From: Mycobacterium sherrisii
Lineage (GTDB): Bacteria > Actinomycetota > Actinomycetes > Mycobacteriales > Mycobacteriaceae
Direction: 5' to 3'
Assembly (NCBI RefSeq): GCF_002102355.1
Contig: NZ_LQPT01000101.1
Coordinates: 124,001-188,000, forward strand
DNA: 64,000 nt
Shown here: piece after piece, positions 46,920-56,232 of the stretch
Layout of the letters: each line of letters opens with the position of its first letter
How positions within the stretch are numbered: position 1 is the first letter of the stretch
The notes under the pieces: generated by a model
The model's database searches: none
What the model was told of the DNA's origin: nothing
The model's input: only the letters and a program-made list of their open reading frames with translations
Made by a program: the position numbers and the translations under genes

Positions 46920-48195
46920 CGCTCTTGTCGCGGCGCTCGGAGCGTGAGGGCTTGCGCGGCACGATCGTCGGCAACACGTTGTCCTGCACCGTCTCCTTGG
47001 TGACCACGACCTTGGCGACGTCGTCGCGGCTGGGGATGTCGTACATCACCGGCAGCAGGACTTCCTCCATGATCGCCCGCAGACCCCGGGCGCCGGTGCC
47101 GCGGTGGATCGCCTGGTCGGCGATCGCCTCGAGCGCATCGTCGGTGAACTCCAGCTCCACGCCGTCCATCTCGAACAGCCGGGTGTACTGCTTGACCAGC
47201 GCGTTCTTGGGCTCGGACAAGATCTTGACCAACGACTCCATGTCCAGGTTGGTAACCGAGGCGACCACCGGCAACCGGCCGATGAACTCGGGAATCAGGC
47301 CGAACTTGATCAGGTCTTCGGGCATCACTTCGGCGAAGTGGTCGGTGGTGTCGATCTCGGCCTTCGAGCGCACCTCGGCGCCGAAGCCCAGGCCCCGCTT
47401 GCCGACCCGCTCGTAGATGATCTTCTCCAGTCCGGCGAACGCACCCGCGACGATGAATAACACGTTGGTGGTGTCGATCTGGATGAATTCCTGGTGCGGG
47501 TGCTTGCGGCCGCCCTGCGGGGGCACCGACGCCTGCGTGCCCTCCAAAATCTTGAGCAGCGCTTGCTGCACTCCCTCGCCGGAAACGTCGCGGGTGATCG
47601 AGGGGTTCTCGCTCTTGCGGGCGATCTTGTCGACCTCGTCGATGTAGATGATGCCGGTCTCGGCGCGCTTGACGTCGTAGTCGGCCGCCTGGATCAGCTT
47701 GAGCAGAATGTTCTCGACGTCTTCACCGACGTAACCGGCCTCGGTCAGGGCGGTGGCGTCGGCGATGGCGAACGGGACGTTGAGCATCTTGGCCAGCGTC
47801 TGGGCCAGATACGTTTTCCCGCAGCCGGTGGGGCCGAGCATCAAGATGTTGGACTTGGTCAGCTCGACCGGCTCGCACCGGGAGTCACGACCCTTTTCGC
47901 CGGCCTGAATTCGCTTGTAGTGGTTGTAAACCGCGACCGCGAGTGTCCGCTTGGCGGTGTCCTGCCCAATGACGTAGCCCTCCAGGAACTCCCGGATTTC
48001 GGCCGGCTTGGGCAGTTCGTCGAGCTTGACGTCGTCGGCGTCAGCAAGCTCCTCTTCGATGATCTCGTTGCACAGGTCGATGCACTCATCGCAGATGTAA
48101 ACCCCGGGGCCCGCAATGAGTTTTTTAACCTGCTTTTGGCTCTTCCCGCAGAATGAGCACTTCAGCAGATCACCGCCGTCTCCGATGCGCGCCAT
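46915..48195 (-). CDS. clpX: ATP-dependent Clp protease ATP-binding subunit ClpX
   Basis: 426-residue AAA+ unfoldase. N-terminal zinc-binding domain ([20 protein letters not shown] then CDECIDLC), Walker [16 protein letters not shown], Walker [12 protein letters not shown], the pore loop GYVGEDVE and the ClpP-docking IGF-type loop seen here as GRLPVV-adjacent [17 protein letters not shown] segment. Delivers substrates to ClpP1P2 encoded at 49372-50612. Separated from the ClpP operon by mmuM on the other strand, as in M. tuberculosis. Confidence 0.96.
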   Translation of the reverse strand: MARIGDGGDLLKCSFCGKSQKQVKKLIAGPGVYICDECIDLCNEIIEEELADADDVKLDELPKPAEIREFLEGYVIGQDTAKRTLAVAVYNHYKRIQAGEKGRDSRCEPVELTKSNILMLGPTGCGKTYLAQTLAKMLNVPFAIADATALTEAGYVGEDVENILLKLIQAADYDVKRAETGIIYIDEVDKIARKSENPSITRDVSGEGVQQALLKILEGTQASVPPQGGRKHPHQEFIQIDTTNVLFIVAGAFAGLEKIIYERVGKRGLGFGAEVRSKAEIDTTDHFAEVMPEDLIKFGLIPEFIGRLPVVASVTNLDMESLVKILSEPKNALVKQYTRLFEMDGVELEFTDDALEAIADQAIHRGTGARGLRAIMEEVLLPVMYDIPSRDDVAKVVVTKETVQDNVLPTIVPRKPSRSERRDKSA

Positions 48196-48450
48196 GGTGC
48201 CTCAGTGCCTACTTCCTGTTCGCCGTACGCCTCAACGTGCCGCATGTATTCCCCCGACGCTACCCGCTAGATCGGGCCCGCCGCGACCATTAGCGCCGAA
48301 TCGCGTCGGTGGTATTCATGCCTGTCCGAAAACATATAGCCCGACAACCGCCCGCACCGGCCGAGACGCGCTTTCCGTGTCTTTGGCGTGTCGCGGTCGT
48401 TACCCCACCGAGGCTGGCTACGCCGCGGGCTGGTTGCCAGGCCCCCACCC

Positions 48451-48456
48451 TACAGT
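48451..48456 (+). promoter_or_regulatory. -10 element for leaderless mmuM
   Basis: TACAGT exactly 7 bases before the GTG at 48464; an out-of-frame ATG at 48460 and an in-frame ATG at 48470 lie nearby, so this fixes the likely start. Confidence 0.5.
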
Positions 48457-48463
48457 GGCATGG

Positions 48464-49375
48464 GTGGGGATGGCTGCGGATTCTTTGTGGCCCACCAATT
48501 CCGTGCTGATCAGCGATGGCGGCCTGGCCACCGAGTTGGAGGCGCGCGGCCACGACCTGTCCGACGCGTTGTGGTCGGCGAGGTTGCTGGCGGATGCCCC
48601 GCACGAGATCGCCGCGGTGCACACCGCATTTTTTCGCGCTGGTGCCCAAATCGCTACAACCGCCAGTTATCAAGCGTCGTTCGACGGCTTTTCCGCACGC
48701 GGTATCGGCCGCGATGAAGCGGTCGAATTATTGCGGCGCAGCGTCGAACTCGCGGCACAATCCCGTGCTGCAACCGGCGGCCTGCTGGTCGCCGCTTCGA
48801 TAGGTCCCTATGGTGCGGCGCTGGCCGACGGCTCCGAATATCGCGGACGCTACGGGTTATCCGTCGCCCAACTGCGACGGTGGCACCGGCCGCGGCTCGA
48901 GGTGTTGGCCGACGCGGGGGCCGACGTGCTTGCCCTGGAAACCGTGCCCGACGCCGACGAGGCCGAAGCGCTGGTCGACCTGGTGCGTGCGGTTGGCAGG
49001 CCGGCGTGGTTGAGCTACACCATCGACGGGACCCGCACGCGCGCCGGACAACCCCTAACCGAGGCGTTCGCGGTGGCCGCCGGCGTCGCGGAGATCGTCG
49101 CCGTCGGCGTCAACTGCTGCAGTCCCGACGACGTCCCGTCGGCGATCGAAATCGCCTCTGCGGTAAGCAAACCCGTGATCGTTTATCCGAACAGCGGGGA
49201 GCACTGGAACGGCCGCGCCTGGACCGGCGCGTCCCGCTTCTCCGTGGACCGGGCCCGGCAGTGGATCACGGCCGGGGCCCGCATCGTCGGCGGCTGCTGC
49301 CGGGTGACGCCCGCCGGCATCGCGGCCCTGGCGGACGTCGCCAAAAGCGCCGAGGGCGAACGCGACGGTCGCTAG
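48464..49375 (+). CDS. mmuM: Homocysteine S-methyltransferase
   Basis: 303-residue zinc enzyme that makes methionine from homocysteine and S-methylmethionine or [23 protein letters not shown] at the N-terminus, [19 protein letters not shown], and zinc ligands in VNCCSPDDV and [13 protein letters not shown]. Leaderless GTG at 48464 is chosen over ATG 48470. Stop overlaps the convergent clpP2 stop by 4 bases (CTAG). Confidence 0.92.
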   Translation: MGMAADSLWPTNSVLISDGGLATELEARGHDLSDALWSARLLADAPHEIAAVHTAFFRAGAQIATTASYQASFDGFSARGIGRDEAVELLRRSVELAAQSRAATGGLLVAASIGPYGAALADGSEYRGRYGLSVAQLRRWHRPRLEVLADAGADVLALETVPDADEAEALVDLVRAVGRPAWLSYTIDGTRTRAGQPLTEAFAVAAGVAEIVAVGVNCCSPDDVPSAIEIASAVSKPVIVYPNSGEHWNGRAWTGASRFSVDRARQWITAGARIVGGCCRVTPAGIAALADVAKSAEGERDGR

Positions 49376-50016
49376 TTGGTCTGCGCGGACAGCTTCCGGT
49401 ACTCGAGCACCGTGTCGATGATCCCGTAATCCTTGGCCTCTTCGGCGGTCAGGATCTTGTCCCGGTCGGTGTCCTTGCGGATCACCGACGGTTCCTTGTT
49501 GGTGTGCCGGGCCAGCGTCGTCTCCATCAGCGTGCGCATCCGCTCGATCTCGGCGGCCTGGATCTCCAGGTCGGAGAACTGGCCCTGGATCACGCCCTGC
49601 AGCGACGGCTGGTGGATCAGCACCCGGGCATTGGGCAGCGCCATTCGCTTACCCGGGGTTCCGGCGGCCAGCAACACCGCCGCGGCCGAGGCCGCCTGTC
49701 CCAGGCACACGGTCTGGATGTCGGCGCGGACGTACTGCATGGTGTCGTAAATCGCCATCAGCGAAGTGAATCCCCCACCGGGCGAGTTGATGTACATGGT
49801 GATGTCGCGGTCCGGGTCCAGCGACTCGAGTACCAGTAATTGGGCCATGATGTCGTTGGCCGAGGCATCGTCGACCTGCACGCCGAGGAAGATGATGCGT
49901 TCCTCGAACAACTTGTTGTACGGGTTCGACTCCTTGACACCGAAGCTGGAGTGCTCGATGAACGACGGCAGGATGTAGCGCGCCTGAGGCTGGATTTCAG
50001 GGTGCTGGGGACTCAT
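49372..50016 (-). CDS. clpP2: ATP-dependent Clp protease proteolytic subunit 2
   Basis: 214-residue serine protease. Catalytic Ser in [15 protein letters not shown], His in [10 protein letters not shown], Asp in IRKDTDRDK. ClpP2 forms the ClpX/ClpC1-binding ring of the hetero-tetradecamer with ClpP1; both are essential in mycobacteria. Start ATG at 50016 overlaps the clpP1 stop (ATGA), matching the 214-residue M. tuberculosis protein; the longer frame upstream shadows clpP1. Confidence 0.96.
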   Translation of the reverse strand: MSPQHPEIQPQARYILPSFIEHSSFGVKESNPYNKLFEERIIFLGVQVDDASANDIMAQLLVLESLDPDRDITMYINSPGGGFTSLMAIYDTMQYVRADIQTVCLGQAASAAAVLLAAGTPGKRMALPNARVLIHQPSLQGVIQGQFSDLEIQAAEIERMRTLMETTLARHTNKEPSVIRKDTDRDKILTAEEAKDYGIIDTVLEYRKLSAQTN

Positions 50017-50612
50017 CGGGCTTCTCCATTGGTGATGTGGGCGGCGCGGGTGATGATGTGGTCGACGAAGCCGTATTCCAGGGCCTCCTGCGCGGTGAAC
50101 CACCGGTCGCGGTCCGAGTCGGCCTCGATGCGTTCGATCGACTGGCCGGTGAACTCGGCGTTCAGCCGGAACATCTCCTTCTTGATGACGTGGAACTGCT
50201 CGGCCTGGATGGCGATGTCGGCCGCGCTACCGGTCACTCCACCGAGCGGCTGGTGCATCAGGATGCGGGCGTGCGGCAACGCGAAGCGCTTGCCCTTGGT
50301 GCCGGCCGCCAATAGGAACTCGCCCATCGAGGCGGCCATGCCCATCGCGTAGGTGGCGATGTCGCACGGCGCCAGCACCATCGTGTCGTAAATGGCCATC
50401 CCTGCGCTGATCGAGCCGCCCGGGGAGTTGATGTAGAGGTTGATGTCCTTGTCGCTGTCCTCGGCGGCGAGCAGCAGAATCTGCGCGCACAACCGGTTGG
50501 CGACCTCGTCGTTCACCTCCGAACCCAGGAAGATGATGCGCTCGGAGAGCAAGCGCTCATACACCGAGTCCGTGAGGTTGAGGCCCACCGAATTCGTACG
50601 CATGTCAGTCAC
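50013..50612 (-). CDS. clpP1: ATP-dependent Clp protease proteolytic subunit 1
   Basis: 199-residue serine protease with Ser in [17 protein letters not shown], His in ILMHQPLGG, Asp in EADSDRDR. Partner ring of ClpP2. GTG at 50612 ([12 protein letters not shown]) is preferred because it gives the M. tuberculosis length, has an AAAGCAGG ribosome binding site, and because the upstream GTG codons at 50648 and 50654 fall in or against the -10 TAGTGT at 50651-50656. A ClgR-type box lies upstream. Confidence 0.93.
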   Translation of the reverse strand: MTDMRTNSVGLNLTDSVYERLLSERIIFLGSEVNDEVANRLCAQILLLAAEDSDKDINLYINSPGGSISAGMAIYDTMVLAPCDIATYAMGMAASMGEFLLAAGTKGKRFALPHARILMHQPLGGVTGSAADIAIQAEQFHVIKKEMFRLNAEFTGQSIERIEADSDRDRWFTAQEALEYGFVDHIITRAAHITNGEAR

Positions 50613-50650
50613 GACGGGGTTACCTGCTTTCTCGAGATCTGTACTCACCG

Positions 50651-50656
50651 ACACTA
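50651..50656 (-). promoter_or_regulatory. -10 element for clpP1P2
   Basis: TAGTGT on the minus strand, about 40 bases upstream of the chosen clpP1 start. Confidence 0.45.
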
Positions 50657-50696
50657 ACCAACCAAGCCCGCCGTTTCGCGCCGCGCACCCCGCGTT

Positions 50697-50707
50697 CGCT
50701 CACAGCG
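50697..50707. promoter_or_regulatory. ClgR binding site for clpP1P2
   Basis: CGCTCACAGCG matches the ClgR consensus CGCYNANRGCG at every fixed position. It lies about 41 bases upstream of the clpP1P2 -10 (TAGTGT). ClgR activates clpP1P2 in M. tuberculosis and corynebacteria. Confidence 0.7.
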
Positions 50708-50718
50708 TCAAGGCCGGA

Positions 50719-52116
50719 TCACTCGTCGCTGGGCTGTTCGGTCGTGTCCCCGGCTTCTTCGGCTGCTTCGTCGGTTGCTTCGTTGGCGGGCCGATTGCGG
50801 TCCGGGAAAAACTCGCTCGTGTCGATGACGTTGCCGTCGGTGTCGGTGACGGTCGCCGCCGAGACCACTGCGGCAATCGCCAAACCGCGCCGCACGTCGG
50901 CGAACATGGCGGGCAGCTGGTTGTTCTCCTGAAGGTAGGCGAACAGTTGCTGCGGTTCGATGCCGTACTGCCGCGACGTCGCCACCAGCCGCTCGGTCAG
51001 GTCGTCCTGGCCGACCTGGATGTCCAGGTCGTCGGCCAGCGCGTCGAACAGCAGCTGACGCCGGACGTCCTTTTCCACCGCGGTGCGTGTCTCGGCCTCG
51101 AACTCCTCACGGGTCTTGCCCTGCTGGGCGAGCACCTCGGCGAACCGGTCCTCGTCATGCCCGACGCTGTCGATCGCACCGTGTATCGCGCTGTCGAACT
51201 GGGCGGCCACGATGGCCTCCGGCAGTGGCACGTCGACCTGTTCGAGCAGCGCGTCCATCGTGGCTTGCTGAATCTTCTCGGCCTGCTGGGCGCGTTTGAG
51301 CCGGGCCACCTGGTCGCGCAGATTGGTCCGCAGCTCGTCGATGGTGTCGAATTCGCTTGCCAATTGCGCGAATTCGTCGTCGGGCTCCGGCAACTCGCGT
51401 TGTTTGATCGTCTTGACCGTGACGGTGACCTGTGCGTCTTGGCCCGCGTGCTCCCCGGTCGCCAGCTTGGCGGTGAATTCCTTGGACTCGTCGACCGACA
51501 TGCCGATGAGCGCCTCATCGAGGCCGTCGATGAGACGGCCGGAGCCGACCTCGTGCGACAGACCTTCCGCGGCGGCGCCCGGCACCTCTTCGCCGTTCAC
51601 GGTCGCCGACAGGTCGATCGAGACGAAGTCGCCGTCGGCGACCGGTCGGTCCACCCCGGTCAGCGTGCCGAACCGGGCCCGCAGCGACTGCAGTTCGGCT
51701 TCGACGTCCTCGTCGCTGACCTCGATCGGGTCCACCGACACCTGCAGCGAGCTCAACTCCGGAAGGGTGAGTTCGGGGCGAACGTCGACCTCGGCGGTGA
51801 ACGCGAGGTCTTCGCCGTACTCCTTCTTGGTCACCTCGATCTCCGGACGGCCGATCGGGTGCACTTCGGTCTCGCTGACCGCCTGCCCATACCGGGCCGG
51901 CAGCGCCTCGTTGACGACCTGATCCAGCATCTCCTCGCGACCGAATCGGGCCTCGAGCAGCTTCGTCGGCACCTTGCCGGGCCGGAAGCCCGGCAGCCGG
52001 ACCTGCTTGGCCAACTCCTTGTAGGCGCGCTGGAAGTCGGGTTCGAGTTCGGTGAAAGGCACCTCCACGTTGATGCGCACCCGGGTGGGGCTCAACTGCT
52101 CGACGCTGCTCTTCAC
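50719..52116 (-). CDS. tig: Trigger factor
   Basis: 465-residue ribosome-associated chaperone. N-terminal ribosome-binding GFRPGKVP signature ([15 protein letters not shown]), FKBP-type PPIase domain in the middle (about 160-240, [20 protein letters not shown]), and a helical C-terminal chaperone body, ending in an acidic, disordered tail ([20 protein letters not shown]). Upstream of clpP1P2 as in most bacteria but separated from it by its own terminator region and the ClgR box. Confidence 0.96.
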   Translation of the reverse strand: MKSSVEQLSPTRVRINVEVPFTELEPDFQRAYKELAKQVRLPGFRPGKVPTKLLEARFGREEMLDQVVNEALPARYGQAVSETEVHPIGRPEIEVTKKEYGEDLAFTAEVDVRPELTLPELSSLQVSVDPIEVSDEDVEAELQSLRARFGTLTGVDRPVADGDFVSIDLSATVNGEEVPGAAAEGLSHEVGSGRLIDGLDEALIGMSVDESKEFTAKLATGEHAGQDAQVTVTVKTIKQRELPEPDDEFAQLASEFDTIDELRTNLRDQVARLKRAQQAEKIQQATMDALLEQVDVPLPEAIVAAQFDSAIHGAIDSVGHDEDRFAEVLAQQGKTREEFEAETRTAVEKDVRRQLLFDALADDLDIQVGQDDLTERLVATSRQYGIEPQQLFAYLQENNQLPAMFADVRRGLAIAAVVSAATVTDTDGNVIDTSEFFPDRNRPANEATDEAAEEAGDTTEQPSDE

Positions 52117-52182
52117 GGGTGTGCTCCTTGATGTCGTTCTGTGGTGGCCTGGCGAGCCAGCTGGGTTGCGGCGCGGTGCTGG

Positions 52183-52256
52183 TCGGGGTGACAGGATTTG
52201 AACCTGCGGCCTTCCGCTCCCAAAGCGGATGCGCTACCAAGCTGCGCTACACCCCG
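52183..52256 (-). tRNA. tRNA-Pro (anticodon TGG)
   Basis: 74-base cloverleaf on the minus strand: acceptor CGGGGTG paired with CACCCCG, D-arm GCGC...GCGC, anticodon stem CCGC/GCGG around loop TTTGGGA with anticodon TGG, T-arm with GTTCAAATC, no encoded CCA. Located between tig and tRNA-Gly, as in M. tuberculosis. Confidence 0.93.
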
Positions 52257-52401
52257 CGCTGACCTCGCGATCCTACGGCCCCCCAGTACCAGCAGGGCCA
52301 CCGGCTTCGGAGCGAACTCAAGACCTCACAATGCAGTCACGAATCTGCGTCGATTAGATTTGATGTTCGCAGCCAGATACAGTCTCGCTCGACTAATGCA
52401 T

Positions 52402-52472
52402 GCGGGCGTAGCTCAATGGTAGAGCCCTAGTCTTCCAAACTAGCTACGCGGGTTCGATTCCCGTCGCCCGCT
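52402..52472 (+). tRNA. tRNA-Gly (anticodon TCC)
   Basis: 71-base cloverleaf: acceptor GCGGGCG paired with CGCCCGC, D-arm GCTC...GAGC, anticodon stem CTAGT/ACTAG around loop CTTCCAA with anticodon TCC, T-loop GTTCGATTC, no encoded CCA. It lies 28 bases before lipP and may share its transcript. Confidence 0.93.
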
Positions 52473-52500
52473 CGGGTAGGTAGCTCCACAGAAAGGCGCC

Positions 52501-53703
52501 ATGAGCGACCTTGCACTTGAAGCCACCATCAACGGTTCCTGCGCGCCGGACTTCATCGGGGTCCGCGACGCGTTCGAGCGCAATTTTGCGCTGCAACTCG
52601 AACACGGCGCGGCCGTCGCGGTCTGGGTGGACGGGAATCTCGTGGTCAACCTGTGGGGCGGCTGGGCCGACGAGGCGGCGACGCGGCCCTGGCAACAAGA
52701 CACGCTGACCACGGTGCTCTCCGGCACCAAGGGACTGTCGGCCACCTGCATGCACCAGCTCGTCGATCGCGGCGACGTGGACCTGCACGCGCCGATCGCG
52801 CGGTACTGGCCGGAATTCGGGCACGCGGGCAAGGAGCACATCACGCTGGCCATGGTGATGAGTCACCGGTCCGGCGTCATCGGGCCGCGAGCCCCGATGA
52901 CCTGGGAACAGGTCTGCGATTGGGATTACGTCTGCGAACAGCTGGTCAGCGCCGAACCATGGTGGGAGCCCGGCACCGCCCAGGGCTATCACATGACGAC
53001 CTTCGGTTTCATCGTCGGCGAGGTGTTCCGGCGAGTGACCGGCCGCACGATCGGCCAGTACCTGCGCACCGAGATCGCCCAACCGCTGGGCGCCGACGTT
53101 CACATCGGCCTGTTGCCCGCCGACCAGCTGCGGTGCGCGGAGCGGGTCAACAAGCCGCACATGCGTGACCTGCTCACGCACGTCCCGGCCAGCCCGCGCA
53201 GCCTGGCCGATCACCCGAAGGCCGGCCTGGCCGTCGCGATGGGTTGGGCGCCGGACGACGAGGTCAGCTCGTATGACCTCGACCGCTGGCGCGCGCTGGA
53301 ATTCCCCGGCACCAACGGGCAGGTGTCGGCGCTGGGCCTGGCGACGTTCTACAACGCGCTCGCACAAGGAAAGCTGTTGAGCCGCCAGCACATGGACGTG
53401 ATCCGGGAATGTCAGGGCGGCCACGAGACCGACCTGGTGCTCGGCCCTCGGGTTGCCGACCACGGCTGGGGGCTGGGTTACATGCTCAACCGGCGCTGCG
53501 TGAACGGGCCCAACCCGCGGATCTTCGGCCACGGCGGGCTCGGCGGTTCGTTCGGGTTCGTCGACCTCGAGCACCGCATCGGTTACGCCTACGTGGCGAA
53601 CCGGTTCGACGCCACCAAGGCCAATGCCGATCCGCGCAGCCTGGCGTTGAGCAATGAGGTCTACGCCACCCTCGGGGTCGACGTCTCCCGGTTCTCGACG
53701 TAA
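52501..53703 (+). CDS. lipP: Beta-lactamase-family esterase LipP (Rv2463-like)
   Basis: 400-residue serine hydrolase of the class C beta-lactamase/EstB type. Catalytic SxxK in LSGTKGLSATCMHQL (about residue 78), Tyr motif YHMTTFG region and RIFGHGGLGGSFG with the third-motif HGG. Such proteins hydrolyse short-chain esters. ATG 52501 has AAAGG upstream. A 12-bp stem hairpin follows the stop. Confidence 0.9.
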   Translation: MSDLALEATINGSCAPDFIGVRDAFERNFALQLEHGAAVAVWVDGNLVVNLWGGWADEAATRPWQQDTLTTVLSGTKGLSATCMHQLVDRGDVDLHAPIARYWPEFGHAGKEHITLAMVMSHRSGVIGPRAPMTWEQVCDWDYVCEQLVSAEPWWEPGTAQGYHMTTFGFIVGEVFRRVTGRTIGQYLRTEIAQPLGADVHIGLLPADQLRCAERVNKPHMRDLLTHVPASPRSLADHPKAGLAVAMGWAPDDEVSSYDLDRWRALEFPGTNGQVSALGLATFYNALAQGKLLSRQHMDVIRECQGGHETDLVLGPRVADHGWGLGYMLNRRCVNGPNPRIFGHGGLGGSFGFVDLEHRIGYAYVANRFDATKANADPRSLALSNEVYATLGVDVSRFST

Positions 53704-53705
53704 GA

Positions 53706-53737
53706 CGCGCCCTGCCGAGCGAGGCCGGCAGGGCGCG
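53706..53737. terminator. Hairpin between lipP and the convergent exported gene
   Basis: 12-bp perfect stem (CGCGCCCTGCCG and its complement) with an 8-base loop, starting 2 bases after the lipP stop. No U-tract; bidirectional terminator likely since the next gene points towards it. Confidence 0.7.
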
Positions 53738-53755
53738 ATGGCAGTCAGGGATCGA

Positions 53756-54049
53756 TCAGGGGTGCCATCCTGGCGGCGGCGGCGGACCCCAGGGCCGGTC
53801 CGGCGGCGGTGGGGGGCCGCCCCACCCCGGTCCGCGGTCCCCCGGACGATCCGGCGGCCCGCCGCGCCAGTCATGGCAGTTGTTCCAGTCCCAGTTGTTG
53901 CCCCAGCCCGGGTCCCAGAACTCCCCGGGGCACCACTGCGGGAATGGCCCGGGCGCCGCGACCGCGTCGGCGGCGTTGCCGACGCCAACCAGACCCGCGA
54001 CCGCAGCTCCGGCGAAAATCGTTGCAGCTAAACGAGGAATCATCTTCAC
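53756..54049 (-). CDS. Small secreted Pro/Gly/Trp-rich protein
   Basis: 97-residue protein with a signal peptide (MKMIPRLAATIFAGAAVAGL to AADAVA) and a mature part rich in Pro, Gly, Trp and Asp with two Cys (QWCPGEF, WNNCHDW) and Pro runs (GPPPPPDRPWGPPPPPGWHP). No family with known function. Mycobacterial-type secreted protein, possibly cell-wall associated. Confidence 0.75.
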   Translation of the reverse strand: MKMIPRLAATIFAGAAVAGLVGVGNAADAVAAPGPFPQWCPGEFWDPGWGNNWDWNNCHDWRGGPPDRPGDRGPGWGGPPPPPDRPWGPPPPPGWHP

Positions 54050-54143
54050 AGCGCACTTTTACCCGCCCGGGGCCGACCGAAAACTATAGACGCCAGCGTT
54101 TCTTCCTGGCAGTTTCCTGCCAATCGGGCGGGCGGTGCGGTGC

Positions 54144-54950
54144 TCACTTCTGACAGGCCGGGCACCAGAACAGGTTGCGCCCCTCCAACACCGCCGTGCG
54201 GATCGGCCCGCCGCAAACCCGGCACGGTTCGCCGGCACGGCGGTAGACGTAGGTGCGGGGCCGATCCGGCCGGTACGACGGCAAACCGTGGTCGTGCTCG
54301 GGCCGCACCACGATAATCTTGCCGCGCCGCAGGCCGACCTTCATCAGCGCCACCAAATCGGCCCAGGCCGCATCGAATTCCGTGTCGCCGATTGACCGTC
54401 CGGGCCGGTACGGGTCGATGCGATGCCGGAACAACAATTCGCTGCGATAGACGTTGCCCACCCCGGCGATGACGGTCTGATCCATCAGCAACGCGCCGAT
54501 GGGCCTGCGCGACTTGGTGATTCGGGTCCACGCCCAGGATGGGTCGGCGTCGTTACGTAACGGGTCGGGGCCCAGCTTGGCCACGACGTCGCTGACCGCG
54601 GCCTCATCGATCACCTCGCAGACCGTCGGGCCGCGCAGGTCGGTGCCGTACTCGGCGCCGACCATCCGCATGCGTACCTGCCCGACCGCTTCCGGAAGGG
54701 TTGCGCCGTCGCCGCGCTCCCATTCGGTGAAGCTGCCGTACAGACCCAGGTGGACGTGCACGATCGGACCGTTGGCGTAGTGGTGGAACAGGTGCTTACC
54801 CCACGCGCTGGACTTGCGCAGCACCTGCCCGCTCACCGCGGCCGCCGGCCCCGCGAACCGGCCCTGCGGGCTGGACACGGCGACCGGTGCGCCGCCAAAC
54901 CGCCGTTGATGCAACCGGGCCAGCCGGTGCAGGGTGTGTCCCTCAGGCAA
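54144..54950 (-). CDS. nei2: Endonuclease VIII-like DNA glycosylase Nei2 (Rv2464c-like)
   Basis: 268-residue Fpg/Nei-family glycosylase that removes oxidised pyrimidines and cuts the abasic site. After loss of the initiator Met the chain would begin Pro-Glu (PEGHTLHRLA), the catalytic N-terminus. The start is therefore TTG at 54950. Helix-two-turn-helix MDQTVIAGVGNVYRSELLF and a C-terminal zinc finger (CRVCGG ... CPACQK) are present. Starts 8 bases after rpiB, so co-transcribed with it. Confidence 0.93.
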   Translation of the reverse strand: MPEGHTLHRLARLHQRRFGGAPVAVSSPQGRFAGPAAAVSGQVLRKSSAWGKHLFHHYANGPIVHVHLGLYGSFTEWERGDGATLPEAVGQVRMRMVGAEYGTDLRGPTVCEVIDEAAVSDVVAKLGPDPLRNDADPSWAWTRITKSRRPIGALLMDQTVIAGVGNVYRSELLFRHRIDPYRPGRSIGDTEFDAAWADLVALMKVGLRRGKIIVVRPEHDHGLPSYRPDRPRTYVYRRAGEPCRVCGGPIRTAVLEGRNLFWCPACQK

Positions 54951-54958
54951 CGCGGTGC

Positions 54959-55447
54959 TTAACCCTGCGCACCGGGCACCGGCGGCGCGTCGTGCGTGCG
55001 TTCGTACTCGTCCAGAATGTCGATACGCCGTTGATGCCGTTGCGCTTTCGACCACGGCGTGGCGAGGAAGGCGTCGACGAAGCTCAGCGCCTCGTCCACG
55101 GTGTGCATGCGCCCGCCAATCCCGATCAGTTGGGCGTTGTTGTGCTCACGCGCCAGCGACGCGGTCTCGACGCTCCACGCCAGCGCGCAGCGGGCGCCCG
55201 GCACCTTGTTGGCCGCGATCTGCTCGCCGTTGCCCGACCCGCCCAACACGATGCCCAGGCTGCCGGGGTCGGCCACCGTGCGGGTGGCCGCGGCGATGCA
55301 GAACGCGGGATAGTCGTCGTCGGCGTCGTAAGCGAAGGCGCCGCAATCGATCGGCTCGTGTCCGGTTTTCTTCAGATGCTCGATGATCGCTTGCTTGAGC
55401 TCGAATCCGGCGTGGTCGGCACCCAGGTAGACGCGCATGCCCGTCAT
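54959..55447 (-). CDS. rpiB: Ribose-5-phosphate isomerase B
   Basis: 162-residue RpiB interconverting ribose-5-phosphate and ribulose-5-phosphate. RVYLGADHAGFELKQAII, the active-site Cys region CGAFAYDADDDYP, GIVLGGSGNGEQIAANKVPG and HNNAQLIGIGGRMH. In actinobacteria it is the main isomerase. Start ATG at 55447. Confidence 0.96.
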   Translation of the reverse strand: MTGMRVYLGADHAGFELKQAIIEHLKKTGHEPIDCGAFAYDADDDYPAFCIAAATRTVADPGSLGIVLGGSGNGEQIAANKVPGARCALAWSVETASLAREHNNAQLIGIGGRMHTVDEALSFVDAFLATPWSKAQRHQRRIDILDEYERTHDAPPVPGAQG

Positions 55448-55483
55448 TCTGCACGACGCCGTGCACGGCGGGCAGCGGCAGAC

Positions 55484-56107
55484 CTAGTCGAACTCCGGGG
55501 CCTCGGTCCGGGTCCGCTTGAGCTCGAAGAAGTGCGGATAAGAGGCAAAGATCACCGAGGCGTCCCACAACTTGCCGGCTTCTTCGCCGCGCGGAATCTT
55601 GGACAGTACGGGCCCGAAGAACGCCACGCCGTTGACGTGGATGGTCGGGGTGCCGACGTCATCGCCGACTGCGTCCATCCCGGCGTGGTGGCTCTTGCGC
55701 AACGCCTCGTCGTAGTCGGTGCTGGTGGCGGCCTTGGCCAGGTCGGCCGGCAGTCCCGCGTCCTCGAGCGACAGCTTGATGACGTCGTCGAGATCCTTGT
55801 TGTCCTCGTTGTGAATTCGGGTGCCCATCGCGGCGTAGAGCGGCGCCAGCACCGCCGGTCCGTGCGCCTGCTCGGCGGCGATCGCCACCCGCACCGGGCC
55901 CCATGCGCGTTTCATCATCTCCTGGTACTTCTCCGGCAGGTTCTCCCGGTTCTCGTTGAGCACCGCGAGGCTCATGACGTGGAAGTTCACCTTGATGTCG
56001 CGGACCTTCTCGACCTCGAGGATCCAGCGGGAGGTGATCCAGCACCACGGGCACAGCGGGTCGAACCAGAAATCGGCTTGGTCTTTTACAGGGGTCTTCT
56101 GGGACAT
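55484..56107 (-). CDS. Mycothiol-linked DsbA-family nitroreductase (Rv2466c-like)
   Basis: 207-residue thioredoxin-fold protein. CPWC active site in [14 protein letters not shown], helical insertion, and the cis-Pro loop [14 protein letters not shown]. Rv2466c is a mycothiol-dependent reductase that activates nitro prodrugs and responds to oxidative stress. ATG 56107 follows GAGAGGAC. Separate unit from rpiB (36-base gap on the same strand). Confidence 0.93.
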   Translation of the reverse strand: MSQKTPVKDQADFWFDPLCPWCWITSRWILEVEKVRDIKVNFHVMSLAVLNENRENLPEKYQEMMKRAWGPVRVAIAAEQAHGPAVLAPLYAAMGTRIHNEDNKDLDDVIKLSLEDAGLPADLAKAATSTDYDEALRKSHHAGMDAVGDDVGTPTIHVNGVAFFGPVLSKIPRGEEAGKLWDASVIFASYPHFFELKRTRTEAPEFD

Positions 56108-56220
56108 CGGCCAGTCCTCTCCGCGGGGTCGAGTAAGCGAAAACGGTCACAACACCGTTCAGCACAACCGTAGTCGCCGCGCGGGTGTTCCCGTTTCGCA
56201 CCGCAAAACGGCGGCGCTAC

Positions 56221-56226
56221 TAAGTT
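56221..56226 (+). promoter_or_regulatory. -10 element for leaderless pepN
   Basis: TAAGTT 6 bases before the GTG at 56233. Confidence 0.45.
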
Positions 56227-56232
56227 GGACGG

